A DNA stretch of 49,786 bases. Origin: Haemophilus sp. C1 (GTDB lineage Bacteria; Pseudomonadota; Gammaproteobacteria; Enterobacterales; Pasteurellaceae). The stretch covers positions 1-49,786 of the forward strand of contig NZ_LDVZ01000015.1 of NCBI RefSeq assembly GCF_001276515.1. Direction: 5' to 3'. A program made the position numbers and the translations under genes. The notes below the pieces were generated by a model. It was not told the origin of the DNA. It was given only the letters and a program-made list of their open reading frames with translations, and searched no databases. Of the stretch, positions 8,108 through 18,862 are shown in pieces. Position 1 is the stretch's first letter. Every line of letters starts with the position of its first letter.

Positions 8108-10483
8108 ATGAAAACGATTAAAAATTGGCAATTTGTAGAAAATCATAATCATCGCATTGATATTGCCTGCGATCACAGTTATCAAATGCATATTTTCGTG
8201 TTAGAAAATGATTTATTACGCGTGGCATTTACAAAGAATAAGGAATTTAAAGTCCCTCATACCTGGGCTATTACACCAAATCAATCAGATGTAGATTGGC
8301 AAGGTCGTGATAAATGGTCGTTAGAAGGGTTTTCCTGCCCTGATTATGAAGTAAAGCAAACAGAAAAAACGCTTGAAATCTCAACCGCACTTTTAAAAGT
8401 AACAATTCATCAACCACTCTATCTAGAATGGGAATATAAACACGGTGATAAATGGAAACCATTATTTAAAGACCGGCAAACTGGTGCCTATTTGATGGGT
8501 ATTTCAAATACTACCATTTCTCATTATTTACAACGAGATATTCAAGAACATTATTATGGACTCGGTGAAAAAACAGGAAATCTAAATCGCCATGGTCGCC
8601 GCTTTGAAATGCGTAATATTGATGCAATGGGCTATAATGCTGAACATACAGATCCTCTTTATAAACACATTCCATTCTATATTACACATGCTCATGAAGT
8701 AAGTTATGGATTATATTATGATAACCTTTCACCTTGTTGGTTTACCTTAGGCAGTGAAATTGACAATTATCATTCTTACTATCGTAACTATAAAGCTGAG
8801 GATGGAGATCTAGATTACTACGTTATTCTCGGTCCCAAAATACTTGATGTAACAAAAAAATATTGTCGCCTTACGGGAGGTACTATTTTTGGTCCAAAAT
8901 GGAGCTTAGGTTATAGTGGTTCAACTATGTACTATACCGATGCACCTGATGCCCAAGAACAACTAAAAAAATTTGTAAATTTATGTAATGAGCATGATAT
9001 TCCTTGTGATTCATTCCAGCTCTCTTCAGGTTATACCTCCATAAATGGGAAGCGTTATGTTTTCAACTGGAATTATGACAAAATTCCAACACCGAAAGAA
9101 ATGACAAAATATTTTCAGAATGCAGGAATGAAGTTAGCTGCAAACATTAAACCATGTTTATTACTAGATCATCCACGTTATCAAGAAGCGGAAAAACTTG
9201 GATTATTCATTAAGGATTCTGAATCAAATAATCCTGAAAAATCTATGTTCTGGGATGATGAAGGTTCTCATTTAGATTTTACCAATATAGACACGGTGAA
9301 TTGGTGGAAAAAGAATGTAAAACAACAATTACTCGATTACGGCATCAATTCTACGTGGAATGATAATAATGAATTCGAAGTATGGGACAACTATGCAAAA
9401 TGCCATTATTTTGGTGAGGGTATGCCAATCAAATTATTGCGCCCACTACAACCATTATTAATGATGAAAGCTTCCTATGAAGCTCAATTAGAGTATGCAC
9501 CAAATAAACGTCCTTATTTAATTTCACGCTCAGGCTCACCTGGAATGAACCGTTATGTACAAACTTGGTCTGGAGATAATCGTACCAGTTGGAACACATT
9601 GCGTTACAACATCAAAATGGGATTAGGTATGAGCCTTTCTGCACTTTATAACGTTGGACATGACGTAGGTGGATTCTCAGGTAATAAACCAGATCCTGAG
9701 TTATTTGTACGTTGGGTACAAAATGGTGTAATGCATCCACGTTTCACTATTCATTCTTGGAATGATGATAAAACTGTTAATGAACCTTGGATGTATCCAC
9801 AAATAATCAATATTATTCGTGATGCTATCCAATTACGTTATATATTAATGCCTTATTTATATAACACATTATGGAAGGCTCATCATGAACATGAACCAAT
9901 ACTGCGTCCGACATTCCTTGATCACGAACATGATAAAAATACTTTTGAAGAAAATGATGACTATCTTTTAGGTGAAGATTTACTCGTTGCTTCTGTTGTG
10001 GAGCCTAATCAACGAAAACGTGAAGTCTATCTACCACAAAATTTCGTCGGTTGGTATGACTTTTACACACACAAATGGTTTAATGGCGGCGAAAGAATCA
10101 TAGCTGATGCACCATTAGAAAAAATTCCTTTATTTTTAAAAGCTGGAAGCATTATTCCAATGGCAAAAAAAGGTCATAAAAATACGTTATCTGATAATTA
10201 TAGACAGTTATTAATTATGCCTTTTATTAATCAAGGAGAGAGGAATATTACTATATTTGATGATGACGGTGAAAGTTTCGATTATTTAAAAGGTAAATTT
10301 TTGAAATTTAATATTTATCTAAAATGCACTAGTCAAACAATTGAACTTGTTTTAGAAAAATCGGGTGATTATTTACCAAAATATAATGAAATTAGTTTCT
10401 ACCTTCCTAATAAAGAAAATAGAAAATTAATTATTAATGGAAAAACGGTCACTCAAGGCTATAAATTGAGTTTATTAGATTAA
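8108..10483 (+). CDS. GH31 family alpha-glycosidase, substrate unknown
   Basis: A 791-aa glycoside hydrolase family 31 enzyme. It has an N-terminal beta domain with HYYGLGEKTG near 148-157, then the catalytic barrel with the nucleophile Asp419 in WNDNNE (417-422), the acid/base Asp490 in WSGDNRTSW and GHDVGGFSG near 517, then C-terminal beta domains. There is no signal peptide or lipobox, so it acts in the cytoplasm on an imported oligosaccharide. It sits 21 bp after dctM and 15 bp before uxuR. GH31 members include alpha-glucosidases, alpha-xylosidases, alpha-galactosidases and sulfoquinovosidases; the sequence alone does not choose among them. I infer an alpha-linked glycosyl-uronic acid as substrate. 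As I remember, Rd carries a zinc alcohol dehydrogenase gene here instead. Confidence 0.9.
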   Translation: MKTIKNWQFVENHNHRIDIACDHSYQMHIFVLENDLLRVAFTKNKEFKVPHTWAITPNQSDVDWQGRDKWSLEGFSCPDYEVKQTEKTLEISTALLKVTIHQPLYLEWEYKHGDKWKPLFKDRQTGAYLMGISNTTISHYLQRDIQEHYYGLGEKTGNLNRHGRRFEMRNIDAMGYNAEHTDPLYKHIPFYITHAHEVSYGLYYDNLSPCWFTLGSEIDNYHSYYRNYKAEDGDLDYYVILGPKILDVTKKYCRLTGGTIFGPKWSLGYSGSTMYYTDAPDAQEQLKKFVNLCNEHDIPCDSFQLSSGYTSINGKRYVFNWNYDKIPTPKEMTKYFQNAGMKLAANIKPCLLLDHPRYQEAEKLGLFIKDSESNNPEKSMFWDDEGSHLDFTNIDTVNWWKKNVKQQLLDYGINSTWNDNNEFEVWDNYAKCHYFGEGMPIKLLRPLQPLLMMKASYEAQLEYAPNKRPYLISRSGSPGMNRYVQTWSGDNRTSWNTLRYNIKMGLGMSLSALYNVGHDVGGFSGNKPDPELFVRWVQNGVMHPRFTIHSWNDDKTVNEPWMYPQIINIIRDAIQLRYILMPYLYNTLWKAHHEHEPILRPTFLDHEHDKNTFEENDDYLLGEDLLVASVVEPNQRKREVYLPQNFVGWYDFYTHKWFNGGERIIADAPLEKIPLFLKAGSIIPMAKKGHKNTLSDNYRQLLIMPFINQGERNITIFDDDGESFDYLKGKFLKFNIYLKCTSQTIELVLEKSGDYLPKYNEISFYLPNKENRKLIINGKTVTQGYKLSLLD

Positions 10484-10498
10484 AATTAGGAAAATTTT

Positions 10499-11254
10499 AT
10501 GAACATTGATGACTTGCGATCCTATAAAAAAATAGGAAATGAGTTAAAACAACAGCTAAATAATCATCAATATAAAATAGGCGACAAACTACCAGCAGAA
10601 AGAGACTTGGCTGATTATTTTGATGTAAGTCGTACAGTTATTCGAGAAGCCATCATTATGCTTGAATTAGAAAACCTTGTTGAAGTACGCAAAGGTTCTG
10701 GAGTGTATGTGATTGCATTGCCACAACGCGCTGCAAGTAATGATGAATTTTTAGATAAGGTTGATGTAGGCCCTTTTGAACTTTTACAAGCTCGCCAATT
10801 ATTAGAAAGTAGTATGGCTGAATTTGCTGCATTACAAGTGACAAGAGCAGATATTACTAAATTAAAAGACATTCTAGCAAGAGAGCGAAATACACTTGAA
10901 CAAGGTGATGAAGATTATGTGGCAGATGAAGATTTTCATCGTACGATAGCAGAAATAACCCAAAATGAAGTTATCTTGCAAATGCAAAAAGCACTGTGGG
11001 ATCTTCGTACTAATAGTCAAATGTGGAAAGGTTTACATCTTCATATTCCAAATCAAAGTTATCGTCACCTTTGGTTACAAGATCATGAAAATATTATTAC
11101 AGCCCTGCAGAGAAAAGATCCTGCAATGGCAAAAAAAGCAATGTGGCAACATTTAGAAAATGTTAAGCAAAAACTTTTTGAATTATCTGATGTAGATGAT
11201 CCTAATTTTGATGGTTATCTATTTAATATGAGCCCAATTGTTGTTGATCGTTAG
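10499..11254 (+). CDS. uxuR: FCD-type GntR regulator UxuR
   Basis: A 251-aa transcription factor. Residues about 10-75 form a GntR winged helix (QQLNNHQYKIGDKLPAERDLADYF, with VSRTVIREA as recognition helix). The rest is an all-helical FCD ligand domain, with metal-site residues suggested by DEDFHRTIAE and QDHENII. Length and context fit UxuR, which represses hexuronate genes and responds to fructuronate-type intermediates in E. coli. The likely operator is the palindrome at 6225-6236. It lies inside the operon it would control, 19 bp before uxuA. Confidence 0.9.
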   Translation: MNIDDLRSYKKIGNELKQQLNNHQYKIGDKLPAERDLADYFDVSRTVIREAIIMLELENLVEVRKGSGVYVIALPQRAASNDEFLDKVDVGPFELLQARQLLESSMAEFAALQVTRADITKLKDILARERNTLEQGDEDYVADEDFHRTIAEITQNEVILQMQKALWDLRTNSQMWKGLHLHIPNQSYRHLWLQDHENIITALQRKDPAMAKKAMWQHLENVKQKLFELSDVDDPNFDGYLFNMSPIVVDR

Positions 11255-11273
11255 AAAACTATAGGAGTTAAAA

Positions 11274-12458
11274 ATGGAACAAGCATGGCGTTGGTATGGA
11301 CCAAAAGATCCTGTTTCTTTATCTGATATTCGTCAAGCAGGCGCAACTGGTATAGTCACAGCACTTCACCATATTCCTAACGGTGAAATATGGAGTATTG
11401 AAGAAATTAAAAAACGCAAAACTGAAATAGAGAATGCTGGTTTAGTCTGGTCAGTAGTGGAAAGTGTACCAGTTCATGAAGAGATTAAAACTCAGACTGG
11501 AAATTATCAAAAATGGATTAATAACTACAAACAAACTCTTCGCAATCTTGCTCAATGCGGAATTGACACTGTTTGTTACAATTTTATGCCAGTTTTAGAC
11601 TGGACTCGTACCGAGCTTGCTTATGAATTACCAGATGGTTCTAAAGCATTACGCTTTGATCATATCGCTTTTGCCGCATTTGAACTTCATATTCTAAAAC
11701 GTCCTGATGCAGAAAAAACCTATAATCAAGAAGAACAAATTGCTGCCAGAACCTATTATGACAAGATGTCAGAGCAAGATATAGCGCAATTAACTCGCAA
11801 TATTATTGCAGGCTTACCTGGGGCAGAAGAAGGTTACACTCTTGATGAATTTCAAACTCAATTAGATCACTATAAAGATATTTCACCCGAAAAATTCCGT
11901 ACGCATTTGGCTTATTTTTTAAATGAGATCGTACCTGTTGCCCAAGAAGTAGGAATCAAAATGGCGATTCATCCAGATGATCCTCCACGCCCAATCTTAG
12001 GCTTACCGCGCATAGTTTCAACTATTGAAGATATGCAGTGGTTTGTAGAAACTCAACCATTGCCAGCAAATGGTTTTACAATGTGTACGGGTTCTTATGG
12101 CGTACGTTCCGATAATGATCTCGTAAAAATGACAGAACAATTTGCAGATCGTATTTACTTCGCACATTTACGTTCTACTCAACGTGAAGGTAATCCACTA
12201 ACCTTCCATGAGGCAGCTCATCTAGAGGGAGACGTAGATATGTTTAATGTAGTAAAAGCTTTATTAAATGAAGAATATCGTCGATTAAATCTAGGAGAAA
12301 CTCGTTTAATCCCAATGCGCCCAGATCATGGACATCAAATGTTGGATGACTTACGTAAAAAAACCAATCCTGGCTACTCTGCCATTGGTCGGTTAAAAGG
12401 TCTAGCTGAATTTCGCGGTTTAGAGATGGCACTAAAAAAAGTGTATTTCAATAAGTAA
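11274..12458 (+). CDS. uxuA: mannonate dehydratase
   Basis: A 394-aa enzyme, the same length as E. coli UxuA. It dehydrates D-mannonate to 2-keto-3-deoxygluconate with a divalent metal (Fe2+/Mn2+). Metal-ligand regions are visible as [35 protein letters not shown] and the C-terminal [14 protein letters not shown] precedes the ATG. It is last in the rightward operon and is followed by a paired-uptake-signal terminator. Its substrate comes from the SDR reductase and its product feeds KdgK, both encoded in the divergent operon. Confidence 0.96.
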   Translation: MEQAWRWYGPKDPVSLSDIRQAGATGIVTALHHIPNGEIWSIEEIKKRKTEIENAGLVWSVVESVPVHEEIKTQTGNYQKWINNYKQTLRNLAQCGIDTVCYNFMPVLDWTRTELAYELPDGSKALRFDHIAFAAFELHILKRPDAEKTYNQEEQIAARTYYDKMSEQDIAQLTRNIIAGLPGAEEGYTLDEFQTQLDHYKDISPEKFRTHLAYFLNEIVPVAQEVGIKMAIHPDDPPRPILGLPRIVSTIEDMQWFVETQPLPANGFTMCTGSYGVRSDNDLVKMTEQFADRIYFAHLRSTQREGNPLTFHEAAHLEGDVDMFNVVKALLNEEYRRLNLGETRLIPMRPDHGHQMLDDLRKKTNPGYSAIGRLKGLAEFRGLEMALKKVYFNK

Positions 12459-12464
12459 AAGAAA

Positions 12465-12505
12465 AAGTGCGGTCATAAAAAACATTATTTTTATCGACCG
12501 CACTT
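12465..12505. terminator. bidirectional terminator from paired uptake signals
   Basis: Two inverted uptake signals (12465-12473 and 12497-12505) form the base of a long stem, AAGTGCGGTC/GACCGCACTT, extended by an A-rich/T-rich arm with one bulge. It separates convergent uxuA and terC. Confidence 0.85.
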
Positions 12506-12510
12506 CCAAT

Positions 12511-13224
12511 TTATTTCATCAATCTTCTCATTCGAATATTTATCATTTCGACTACAACAGAGAATCCCATTGCAAAATAGATATAGCCTTTCGGGATGTG
12601 AATATCTAAACTTTCTGCAATTAAGCTAATTCCGACTAAAACCAAGAAGGCTAAAGCTAGAATTTTCAAGGTTGGATGCGTATCTACAAAATCGCCGATT
12701 GGTTTTGCAGCAAACATCATCACGCCAACGGCAATAATAATCGCCAAAATCATAACAGGAAGGTGGCTTGCCATACCTACTGCTGTAATCACGGAATCTA
12801 AAGAAAATACAATATCTAGTACTGCAATTTGAATTAATACGCCAAGATAACTCACTTTGTTTTTGCTTTCAGAATTATGGTGTTCTTGATGATTTATCGC
12901 CTCTTTAATTTCGCCAGAACTTTTTATAATCAGGAATAAACCTCCGATTAATAAAATCAAATCACGCCCAGAAATTTCTTGATTAAACACAGTAAATAAC
13001 GGTGCAGTAAGTTTCATCATCCAAGCCAGTGACATTAAAAGTAAAATTCTTGTCAGCATTGCCAAACCAAGCCCAACAATACGACCAGATTGGCGTTGGC
13101 GTTCAGGTAAACGTCCAACTAGGATGCTAATAAAAATAATATTGTCGATTCCTAAAACGATCTCTAAAGCCGCAAGTGTCGCAAGTGATACCCACGCTTC
13201 AGGATCTGCAATCCATTCAAACAT
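12511..13224 (-). CDS. TerC-family integral membrane protein (YgdQ-like)
   Basis: A 237-aa inner-membrane protein with about seven hydrophobic helices, the length of E. coli YgdQ. TerC-family hallmarks are conserved acidic residues inside membrane helices: LEIVLGIDNIIF near the N-terminus and LDIVFSLDSVITAVGM in the middle. A His-rich cytoplasmic loop (NHQEHHNSES) separates the halves. TerC relatives are linked to tellurite resistance and, in several bacteria, to metal (manganese) efflux; the substrate here is unproven. It has its own candidate promoter and follows uvrC by 97 bp on the same strand. Confidence 0.88.
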   Translation of the reverse strand: MFEWIADPEAWVSLATLAALEIVLGIDNIIFISILVGRLPERQRQSGRIVGLGLAMLTRILLLMSLAWMMKLTAPLFTVFNQEISGRDLILLIGGLFLIIKSSGEIKEAINHQEHHNSESKNKVSYLGVLIQIAVLDIVFSLDSVITAVGMASHLPVMILAIIIAVGVMMFAAKPIGDFVDTHPTLKILALAFLVLVGISLIAESLDIHIPKGYIYFAMGFSVVVEMINIRMRRLMK

Positions 13225-13265
13225 AATTTTTCCTATAATTGAATTAAATAAATCCGAAAGTGCGG

Positions 13266-13293
13266 ATCATAATGGCTTTATAATGAAAAGCAA
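13266..13293 (-). promoter_or_regulatory. candidate terC promoter
   Basis: On the minus strand, TTGCTT (13293-13288), 16 bp, then TATGAT (13271-13266), about 42 bp upstream of the terC start codon. Confidence 0.35.
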
Positions 13294-13321
13294 TCGTTAT
13301 TTATATTTGAGAAATGATTGA

Positions 13322-15151
13322 TTAGTCGTTTTTAAGGGTTTCAAAAATCCTTTCAGCAAGTTTAGGGGAAATCCCTGGCACTGAAGCAATTTCATCTAAT
13401 GTCGCCTTTTTCACACCTTGTAAACCACCAAGATATTTAAGTAAAGCCTGACGACGTTTAGCACCCACTCCTTCGATGGTTTCTAATCCACTTTGTGTAA
13501 AGGCTTTTTGACGTTTTTTACGGTGTCCGCTTATTGCGTGATTATGGCTTTCATCGCGGATATGTTGAATCAAATGCAATGCCAAACTATCATCAGGCAA
13601 ATGAATTTCGCGGTCTTGTTTGCTAATGATCAGTACTTCCTGCCCTGCTCGACGATCAACCCCTTTTGCCACGCCAATTAAGTGCGGTCCATTTTTATCC
13701 CATTTTACTTGAAGATGTTGGAACACGTTCAGCGCACGATTTAACTGCCCTTTTCCACCATCAATAAAAATAATATCGGGAATTTTATCTTCTTCTAAAT
13801 CACGTTCGTAACGTTTCTGCAACGCTTGTTCCATCGCAGCATAATCATCTCCGCCAGTAATGCCTTCAATATTAAAACGACGATAATCAGATTTCAGTGG
13901 ACCTTCTTTATTAAAAACAACACAAGATGCGACTGTTTGATTTCCCATTGTATGGCTTATATCAAAACATTCCATACGCTTAATTTCAGGAAGATTTAAC
14001 AGCTCACACAACGCTTGATAACGCTCTGACATTCGTGAAGATTGTTTAAGTTGTACATTTAAAGCCGCTTTAGCATTAACTTGTGCGAGCTGTAAATATT
14101 TACTCTTATCGCCTTTTACGCTTTCTTGAATCGTCACTTTTCTGCCCGCCTGATCCGTAAGAAGTTGCTCAAGTCCTGATTTTTCAGCTAATTGACGATC
14201 CACAATAATACTATTCGGAATACTTCGTCCTTGATGACCTTGTAAATAAAATTGCCCCACAAAAGTTTCTGTAAGCTCCGATAAATCCGTATTGGCGGGT
14301 ACTTTTGGGAAATAACTGCGATTGCCTAGCACTTTTCCTTGACGAATAAACATCACTTGTACGCAGGCTAAACCATGTTGATATGCGATAGACATAATAT
14401 CCATATCATCTAAACGTTCATTGGATACAAATTGTTTTTCAATAACCGAACGCACCGCCTGAATTTGATCACGATAACGAGCCGCCTGTTCAAAATCTAA
14501 ATTTTTGCTTGCCTGCTCCATTTTACCGATTAAATAATCTAACACCTGTTGATCCTTGCCTTGTAAAAATAAGCGGGCTAATTCAACTTGCTGATTATAT
14601 TCTTCATCAGAAACATATCCCTGAACACAAGGTGCGGAACAACGCCCAATTTGATACTGCAAACAAGGACGAGAGCGGTTGGAATAAACGGAATTTTCAC
14701 ATTGGCGAACAGGGAAAAGTTTTTGCAAAAGCGATAAGGTTTCACGCACGGCTCCCGCGTGAGGATAAGGCCCAAAGTATTCGCCCGCAAATTTTTTAGA
14801 ACCACGATAGGAAGTGATTCTTGGATGACGTTCTTTGGTTAATAAAATAAATGGATAAGATTTATCATCACGCAATAATACGTTATAACGAGGCTGATAA
14901 AGCTTGATGAAATTATGCTCTAGCAGTAAAGCTTCCGTTTCAGATGAAGTTAGCGTGGTGTCAATATGATGAATTGACGCCACCAACGCCTCTGTTTTTT
15001 TACTGCTCAGATTTTTACGAAAATAGCTTGAAAGACGTTTTTTTAGATCCTTTGCTTTCCCAACATAAATAACCTGATCTTTATCGTCATACATACGATA
15101 AACACCAGGTTCGTGAGAAACATCCGCTAAGAACTTTTTAGCATCAAACAT
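13322..15151 (-). CDS. uvrC: excinuclease ABC subunit C
   Basis: A 609-aa nucleotide-excision-repair nuclease that makes both incisions with UvrB. In order: GIY-YIG nuclease at residues about 14-95 ([21 protein letters not shown]), a Cys-rich segment ([19 protein letters not shown]), the UVR domain that binds UvrB near 203-237, an RNase H-like C-terminal nuclease ([25 protein letters not shown]) and tandem helix-hairpin-helix motifs at the end ([25 protein letters not shown]). Its ATG follows the kdsB stop codon by one base, so the two are translationally coupled. One uptake signal lies inside the gene. Confidence 0.97.
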   Translation of the reverse strand: MFDAKKFLADVSHEPGVYRMYDDKDQVIYVGKAKDLKKRLSSYFRKNLSSKKTEALVASIHHIDTTLTSSETEALLLEHNFIKLYQPRYNVLLRDDKSYPFILLTKERHPRITSYRGSKKFAGEYFGPYPHAGAVRETLSLLQKLFPVRQCENSVYSNRSRPCLQYQIGRCSAPCVQGYVSDEEYNQQVELARLFLQGKDQQVLDYLIGKMEQASKNLDFEQAARYRDQIQAVRSVIEKQFVSNERLDDMDIMSIAYQHGLACVQVMFIRQGKVLGNRSYFPKVPANTDLSELTETFVGQFYLQGHQGRSIPNSIIVDRQLAEKSGLEQLLTDQAGRKVTIQESVKGDKSKYLQLAQVNAKAALNVQLKQSSRMSERYQALCELLNLPEIKRMECFDISHTMGNQTVASCVVFNKEGPLKSDYRRFNIEGITGGDDYAAMEQALQKRYERDLEEDKIPDIIFIDGGKGQLNRALNVFQHLQVKWDKNGPHLIGVAKGVDRRAGQEVLIISKQDREIHLPDDSLALHLIQHIRDESHNHAISGHRKKRQKAFTQSGLETIEGVGAKRRQALLKYLGGLQGVKKATLDEIASVPGISPKLAERIFETLKND

Positions 15152-15152
15152 T

Positions 15153-15917
15153 TTAATTCGCCGCTAAAATTGCCCGCACTTTTTCCAAATCTTCGGCGGT
15201 ATCCACCCCCACTGCAGGCACTTCTTTCGCAAGTTCTACGTGAATACGTTCGCCGTTATATAACACGCGAAGCTGCTCAAGTTTTTCTAGATTTTCAAGT
15301 TGAGTCGGTGCCCATTGCACATATTGCTTTATGAAACCCGCACGATATGCGTAAATGCCAATATGACGTAAATAAGCGTCCGCAAGCTGTACTTTCTGAA
15401 CATCCTGTAAATTCATAAACTGATCACGATCATAAGGAATAACCGAACGGGAAAAATACAGCACATAGCCATCTTTATCTGTTAATACTTTCACTGCATT
15501 TGGATTGAATAATTCCTCAGCATCATGAATTTTTACCGCAAGGCTTGCCATATTTACATTAAATTTTGCTAAATTATCTGCCACTTGTCGCACAATAACG
15601 GGAGGAATCAAAGGCTCATCGCCTTGAATATTAACAATGATTTCATTGTCAGGAATCGCTAATTTTTCTACAACTTCCGCTAAACGTTCTGTACCAGAAT
15701 TATGATGAACAGAAGTCATACACACTTCCGCACAAAAACTTTTGGCAACATCAGCCACATTTTCATTATCGGTGGCAATAATCACTCGGCTCGCCCCAGA
15801 CTTCAGTGCTTTCTCAAATACATGTTGAATCATTGGCTTACCTGCAATATCAGCAAGAGGTTTTCCTGGCAAACGACTTGATGCAAAACGAGCGGGGATA
15901 ATCACGGTAAATGACAT
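15153..15917 (-). CDS. kdsB: CMP-KDO synthetase
   Basis: A 254-aa 3-deoxy-manno-octulosonate cytidylyltransferase, which activates KDO with CTP for attachment to lipid A. The N-terminal [20 protein letters not shown] is the nucleotide-binding motif of the family, and NIQGDEPLI carries the metal-binding Asp. Length is standard. It lies 70 bp after lpxK. In E. coli msbA, lpxK, ycaR and kdsB are clustered; here no ycaR-like frame is present in the lpxK-kdsB gap. Confidence 0.97.
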   Translation of the reverse strand: MSFTVIIPARFASSRLPGKPLADIAGKPMIQHVFEKALKSGASRVIIATDNENVADVAKSFCAEVCMTSVHHNSGTERLAEVVEKLAIPDNEIIVNIQGDEPLIPPVIVRQVADNLAKFNVNMASLAVKIHDAEELFNPNAVKVLTDKDGYVLYFSRSVIPYDRDQFMNLQDVQKVQLADAYLRHIGIYAYRAGFIKQYVQWAPTQLENLEKLEQLRVLYNGERIHVELAKEVPAVGVDTAEDLEKVRAILAAN

Positions 15918-15987
15918 AATTTATTCCTTATTCTTTAATATTTCAGCTTTATCGGCAAGCAATCAAAACAACTGGAGATTAATCCCT

Positions 15988-16986
15988 TCAGCCATTTCTA
16001 TATTGCGCCACAAGTTTGTCTATTTTGGCCCAAAAGAGCGGTAAATTTTCACGTTGTTTTTCAGCCTCAATAATCTCCGCATCGACAGGAACATACCACC
16101 AATTATCTTTAGCAAAAGATTGGCATTTTACGGCATCTTTTTCCGTCATAAAGAGCGGTTGATTTTCAGAAAGTTTTCCTAATTGAGACGCTTCAAAATG
16201 TTGATGATCTTGAAATGCTTGAGTTCGCTCTAATTGAATCCCTAACTTTTCTAACATAGTAAAAAAACGCTGAGGATTGCCAATCCCTGCTATGGCAACA
16301 CCTGATTGAAATTCCTTTAATTGGCGTTTTTCATTGGTTTTTAAATTAATGGCGAAATGAGACACGAGACGCATAATCACATCTGAATACTGATTTTTTC
16401 CACCATTAGTGATTACAAAATCTACGGATTTTAATCGGCTAGGTAATTCACGCAATGGACCTGCTGGCAATACAAAACCATTTCCCAATGCACGCTCAGC
16501 ATCCATTACCACAATTTCTAAATCACGCTGTAATTTATAATGCTGTAAACCATCGTCAGAAATAATAATATCGCACTCTGCTTGGCTTAAGAGTAATTCA
16601 ATCGCTTGCTGGCGATTCGGGGAAATCACTACTGGCGCATTGGTGCGTTTCGCGATCAATACTGGCTCATCGCCACCTTCAATTGGATTTGTATTTTTAG
16701 TGACGAATAACGGATACGTTTTAGATTTACTGCCGTAACCACGAGAAATCACACCTACACGCAGACCTCGTTTTTTTAATTCTTCCACAAGCCAAACAAC
16801 CACGGGCGTTTTACCATTTCCACCAACAGACAAATTTCCCACAATTATCACTGGTTTCGGTGCGCGATAAGAAGACTTGAGCCCCAAAGAGAATAAGGCG
16901 CGACGAAGTTGGCTAATCAACCAAAACAATAAAGAAAAAGGCGATAAGAGCCAAATAAGTTTGGAGTTGGAATACCAGAAGGGCAT
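15988..16986 (-). CDS. lpxK: tetraacyldisaccharide 4'-kinase
   Basis: A 332-aa inner-membrane-associated kinase that phosphorylates the 4' position of the lipid A disaccharide. A hydrophobic N-terminal helix (residues about 9-27) anchors it. The P-loop [10 protein letters not shown] lies near residues 52-61, and [21 protein letters not shown] holds the catalytic acidic residues of the family. AAAGGA precedes the start. It sits between msbA and kdsB in a conserved lipid A cluster. Confidence 0.96.
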   Translation of the reverse strand: MPFWYSNSKLIWLLSPFSLLFWLISQLRRALFSLGLKSSYRAPKPVIIVGNLSVGGNGKTPVVVWLVEELKKRGLRVGVISRGYGSKSKTYPLFVTKNTNPIEGGDEPVLIAKRTNAPVVISPNRQQAIELLLSQAECDIIISDDGLQHYKLQRDLEIVVMDAERALGNGFVLPAGPLRELPSRLKSVDFVITNGGKNQYSDVIMRLVSHFAINLKTNEKRQLKEFQSGVAIAGIGNPQRFFTMLEKLGIQLERTQAFQDHQHFEASQLGKLSENQPLFMTEKDAVKCQSFAKDNWWYVPVDAEIIEAEKQRENLPLFWAKIDKLVAQYRNG

Positions 16987-17018
16987 AGAAAATCCTTTCT
17001 AATAAGTGCGGATAAAAT

Positions 17019-17042
17019 AACGCGAGTTTTTCAACTCGCGTT
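17019..17042. terminator. hairpin in the msbA-lpxK gap
   Basis: A 10-bp perfect stem, AACGCGAGTT (17019-17028) with TTTC loop and AACTCGCGTT (17033-17042). On the minus strand, the direction of the genes, the trailing sequence is TTATTTTA rather than a clean T run. It may attenuate or process the mRNA instead of ending it fully. Confidence 0.5.
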
Positions 17043-17058
17043 TTCGATAATCAATAAA

Positions 17059-18822
17059 TTAGCCAGTAAACTGCATACTGTGTAGCTGTTTATAAGCGCC
17101 ATTTTGTTCAAGCAATGCTTTATGGTTGCCACGCTCACAAATTTCTCCGTGATCAATCACAAGAATTTCATCCGCATTTTCAATGGTTGATAAACGATGA
17201 GCGATTACGATAACAGTGCGATCTTTCTTCAATTCATCCAATGCAGATTGAATGGCGCGTTCTGATTCCGTATCTAGTGCAGATGTAGCTTCATCTAAAA
17301 TTAATACTGGCGAATTACGCAATAAAGCACGAGCAATCGCTAAACGTTGACGTTGGCCACCAGAGAGGCTCGCACCGTTTTCACCAATGACCGTATCAAA
17401 ACCTTGTGGTAATTTTTCGATAAACTCTAAAGCATAAGCCGCTTTTGCTGCTGCGATAATTTCTTCGCGAGAATACTTATCCTGCGCTGCATAAGCAATA
17501 TTATTCGCAATGGTATCGTTAAATAAATGTACTTGTTGAGAAACCACAGCGCAGTTTTCGCGTAAATTGGATAAACGATAATCTTGAATATTTACACCAT
17601 CCAGTAAAATTTCACCTTGCTCAATATCGTAAAAACGGGTCACTAAATTAGCAATGGTTGATTTACCCGATCCAGAACGCCCCACTAGGGCTACGGTTTT
17701 TCCAGCTGGAACGCTAAAAGAAATATTATTTAATGCAAGTTCATCTTTTCCTTGATATGCAAAGCTTACATTTTTAAATTCTAATTCGCCTTTCGCAGGT
17801 TCTGCTTTATAAGCCCCGTTATCTTTTTCTGGCTCCAAATCTAAAATCGCAAACAATGTCTGACAAGCTGCCATTCCACTTTGAAATTGTGCATTCACCG
17901 CAGTTAATGATTTTAACGGACGCATCATCGCTAACATTGAAGAAAATACCACTGTAAATGAGCCTGCACTCAAATTATCTTCTGCAATCAATGGAGTAGT
18001 AGCTAAATAGAGCACCGCAGCTAATGCGAGAGATGCAATAATTTGCACCACAGGATCAGAAATGGAATCTGCTGTCACCATTTTCATGCTTTTTCGACGC
18101 ATATCATTACTAACATGATTAAAATGCGCTTCTTCCACATGTTGCCCTCCGAAAGAAAGTACAACTTTATGACCTTTTAACATCTGTTCTGTAGCAGACG
18201 TAAGTTCACCCATTGAATCTTGTAAATTCTTACTTAATCTACGAAAAATTTTTGATACCAAACGAATTAAAACAGCAATGATTGGACCTATAATAAAAAG
18301 CACAATTGTTAATTCCCAACTGGTATAAAACATCACCGCAAGCACAGAAATAATATATGCTCCTTCGCGTATAATCGTAATTAGAGAACTAGATGAAGAA
18401 TTAGCAATCATTTGGGAATCATAAGTAATCCGAGAAAGTAAACGCCCTGTTGAATTTTGATCAAAGAAACTCACTGGCATAAACATCAAATGCTTAAACA
18501 AGCGACGACGCATTGTCATCACAACTTTGCCTGACACCCATGCTAAACAATAATTAGAAATAAAGTTAGAGACCCCACGCAAAAAAATCATTCCCACGAC
18601 GACCACAGCCATCATTTTCAAAAATGAATGATCCGCCTTACCGAATCCATCATCTAGCAAAGGTTTTAATAAATAAATAAGACCTGAATCTGCCAAAGCA
18701 TTAAGCACCAATGCGATAGCAGCCACCACTAAACCCGCTTTAAAAGGTTTAATCATTGGCCACAAACGTTTAAAAGTTTGCAGGGTAGAAAAGTCATGAT
18801 CTTGTAATTTTTGTTTTTGCAT
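17059..18822 (-). CDS. msbA: lipid A export ATP-binding/permease protein
   Basis: A 587-aa half-size ABC exporter that flips lipid A-core across the inner membrane as a homodimer. Residues about 20-330 contain six membrane helices. The ATPase domain follows with Walker [11 protein letters not shown]-loop, signature [15 protein letters not shown], Walker [13 protein letters not shown] and H-loop IAHRLST. Length matches the family (E. coli 582). It lies 40 bp after rec2/comEC and 72 bp before lpxK, the same order as in E. coli. Confidence 0.97.
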   Translation of the reverse strand: MQKQKLQDHDFSTLQTFKRLWPMIKPFKAGLVVAAIALVLNALADSGLIYLLKPLLDDGFGKADHSFLKMMAVVVVGMIFLRGVSNFISNYCLAWVSGKVVMTMRRRLFKHLMFMPVSFFDQNSTGRLLSRITYDSQMIANSSSSSLITIIREGAYIISVLAVMFYTSWELTIVLFIIGPIIAVLIRLVSKIFRRLSKNLQDSMGELTSATEQMLKGHKVVLSFGGQHVEEAHFNHVSNDMRRKSMKMVTADSISDPVVQIIASLALAAVLYLATTPLIAEDNLSAGSFTVVFSSMLAMMRPLKSLTAVNAQFQSGMAACQTLFAILDLEPEKDNGAYKAEPAKGELEFKNVSFAYQGKDELALNNISFSVPAGKTVALVGRSGSGKSTIANLVTRFYDIEQGEILLDGVNIQDYRLSNLRENCAVVSQQVHLFNDTIANNIAYAAQDKYSREEIIAAAKAAYALEFIEKLPQGFDTVIGENGASLSGGQRQRLAIARALLRNSPVLILDEATSALDTESERAIQSALDELKKDRTVIVIAHRLSTIENADEILVIDHGEICERGNHKALLEQNGAYKQLHSMQFTG

Positions 18823-18862
18823 AATCGCTATCTAATAGTAAAAATTGCGCGCATTGTACCTT

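Noticed and set aside
18841..18860. TGCGCGCA palindrome between rec2 and msbA, considered as a terminator
   Set aside because: Only 8 bp with no loop space and no T run in the reading direction; too weak to call.
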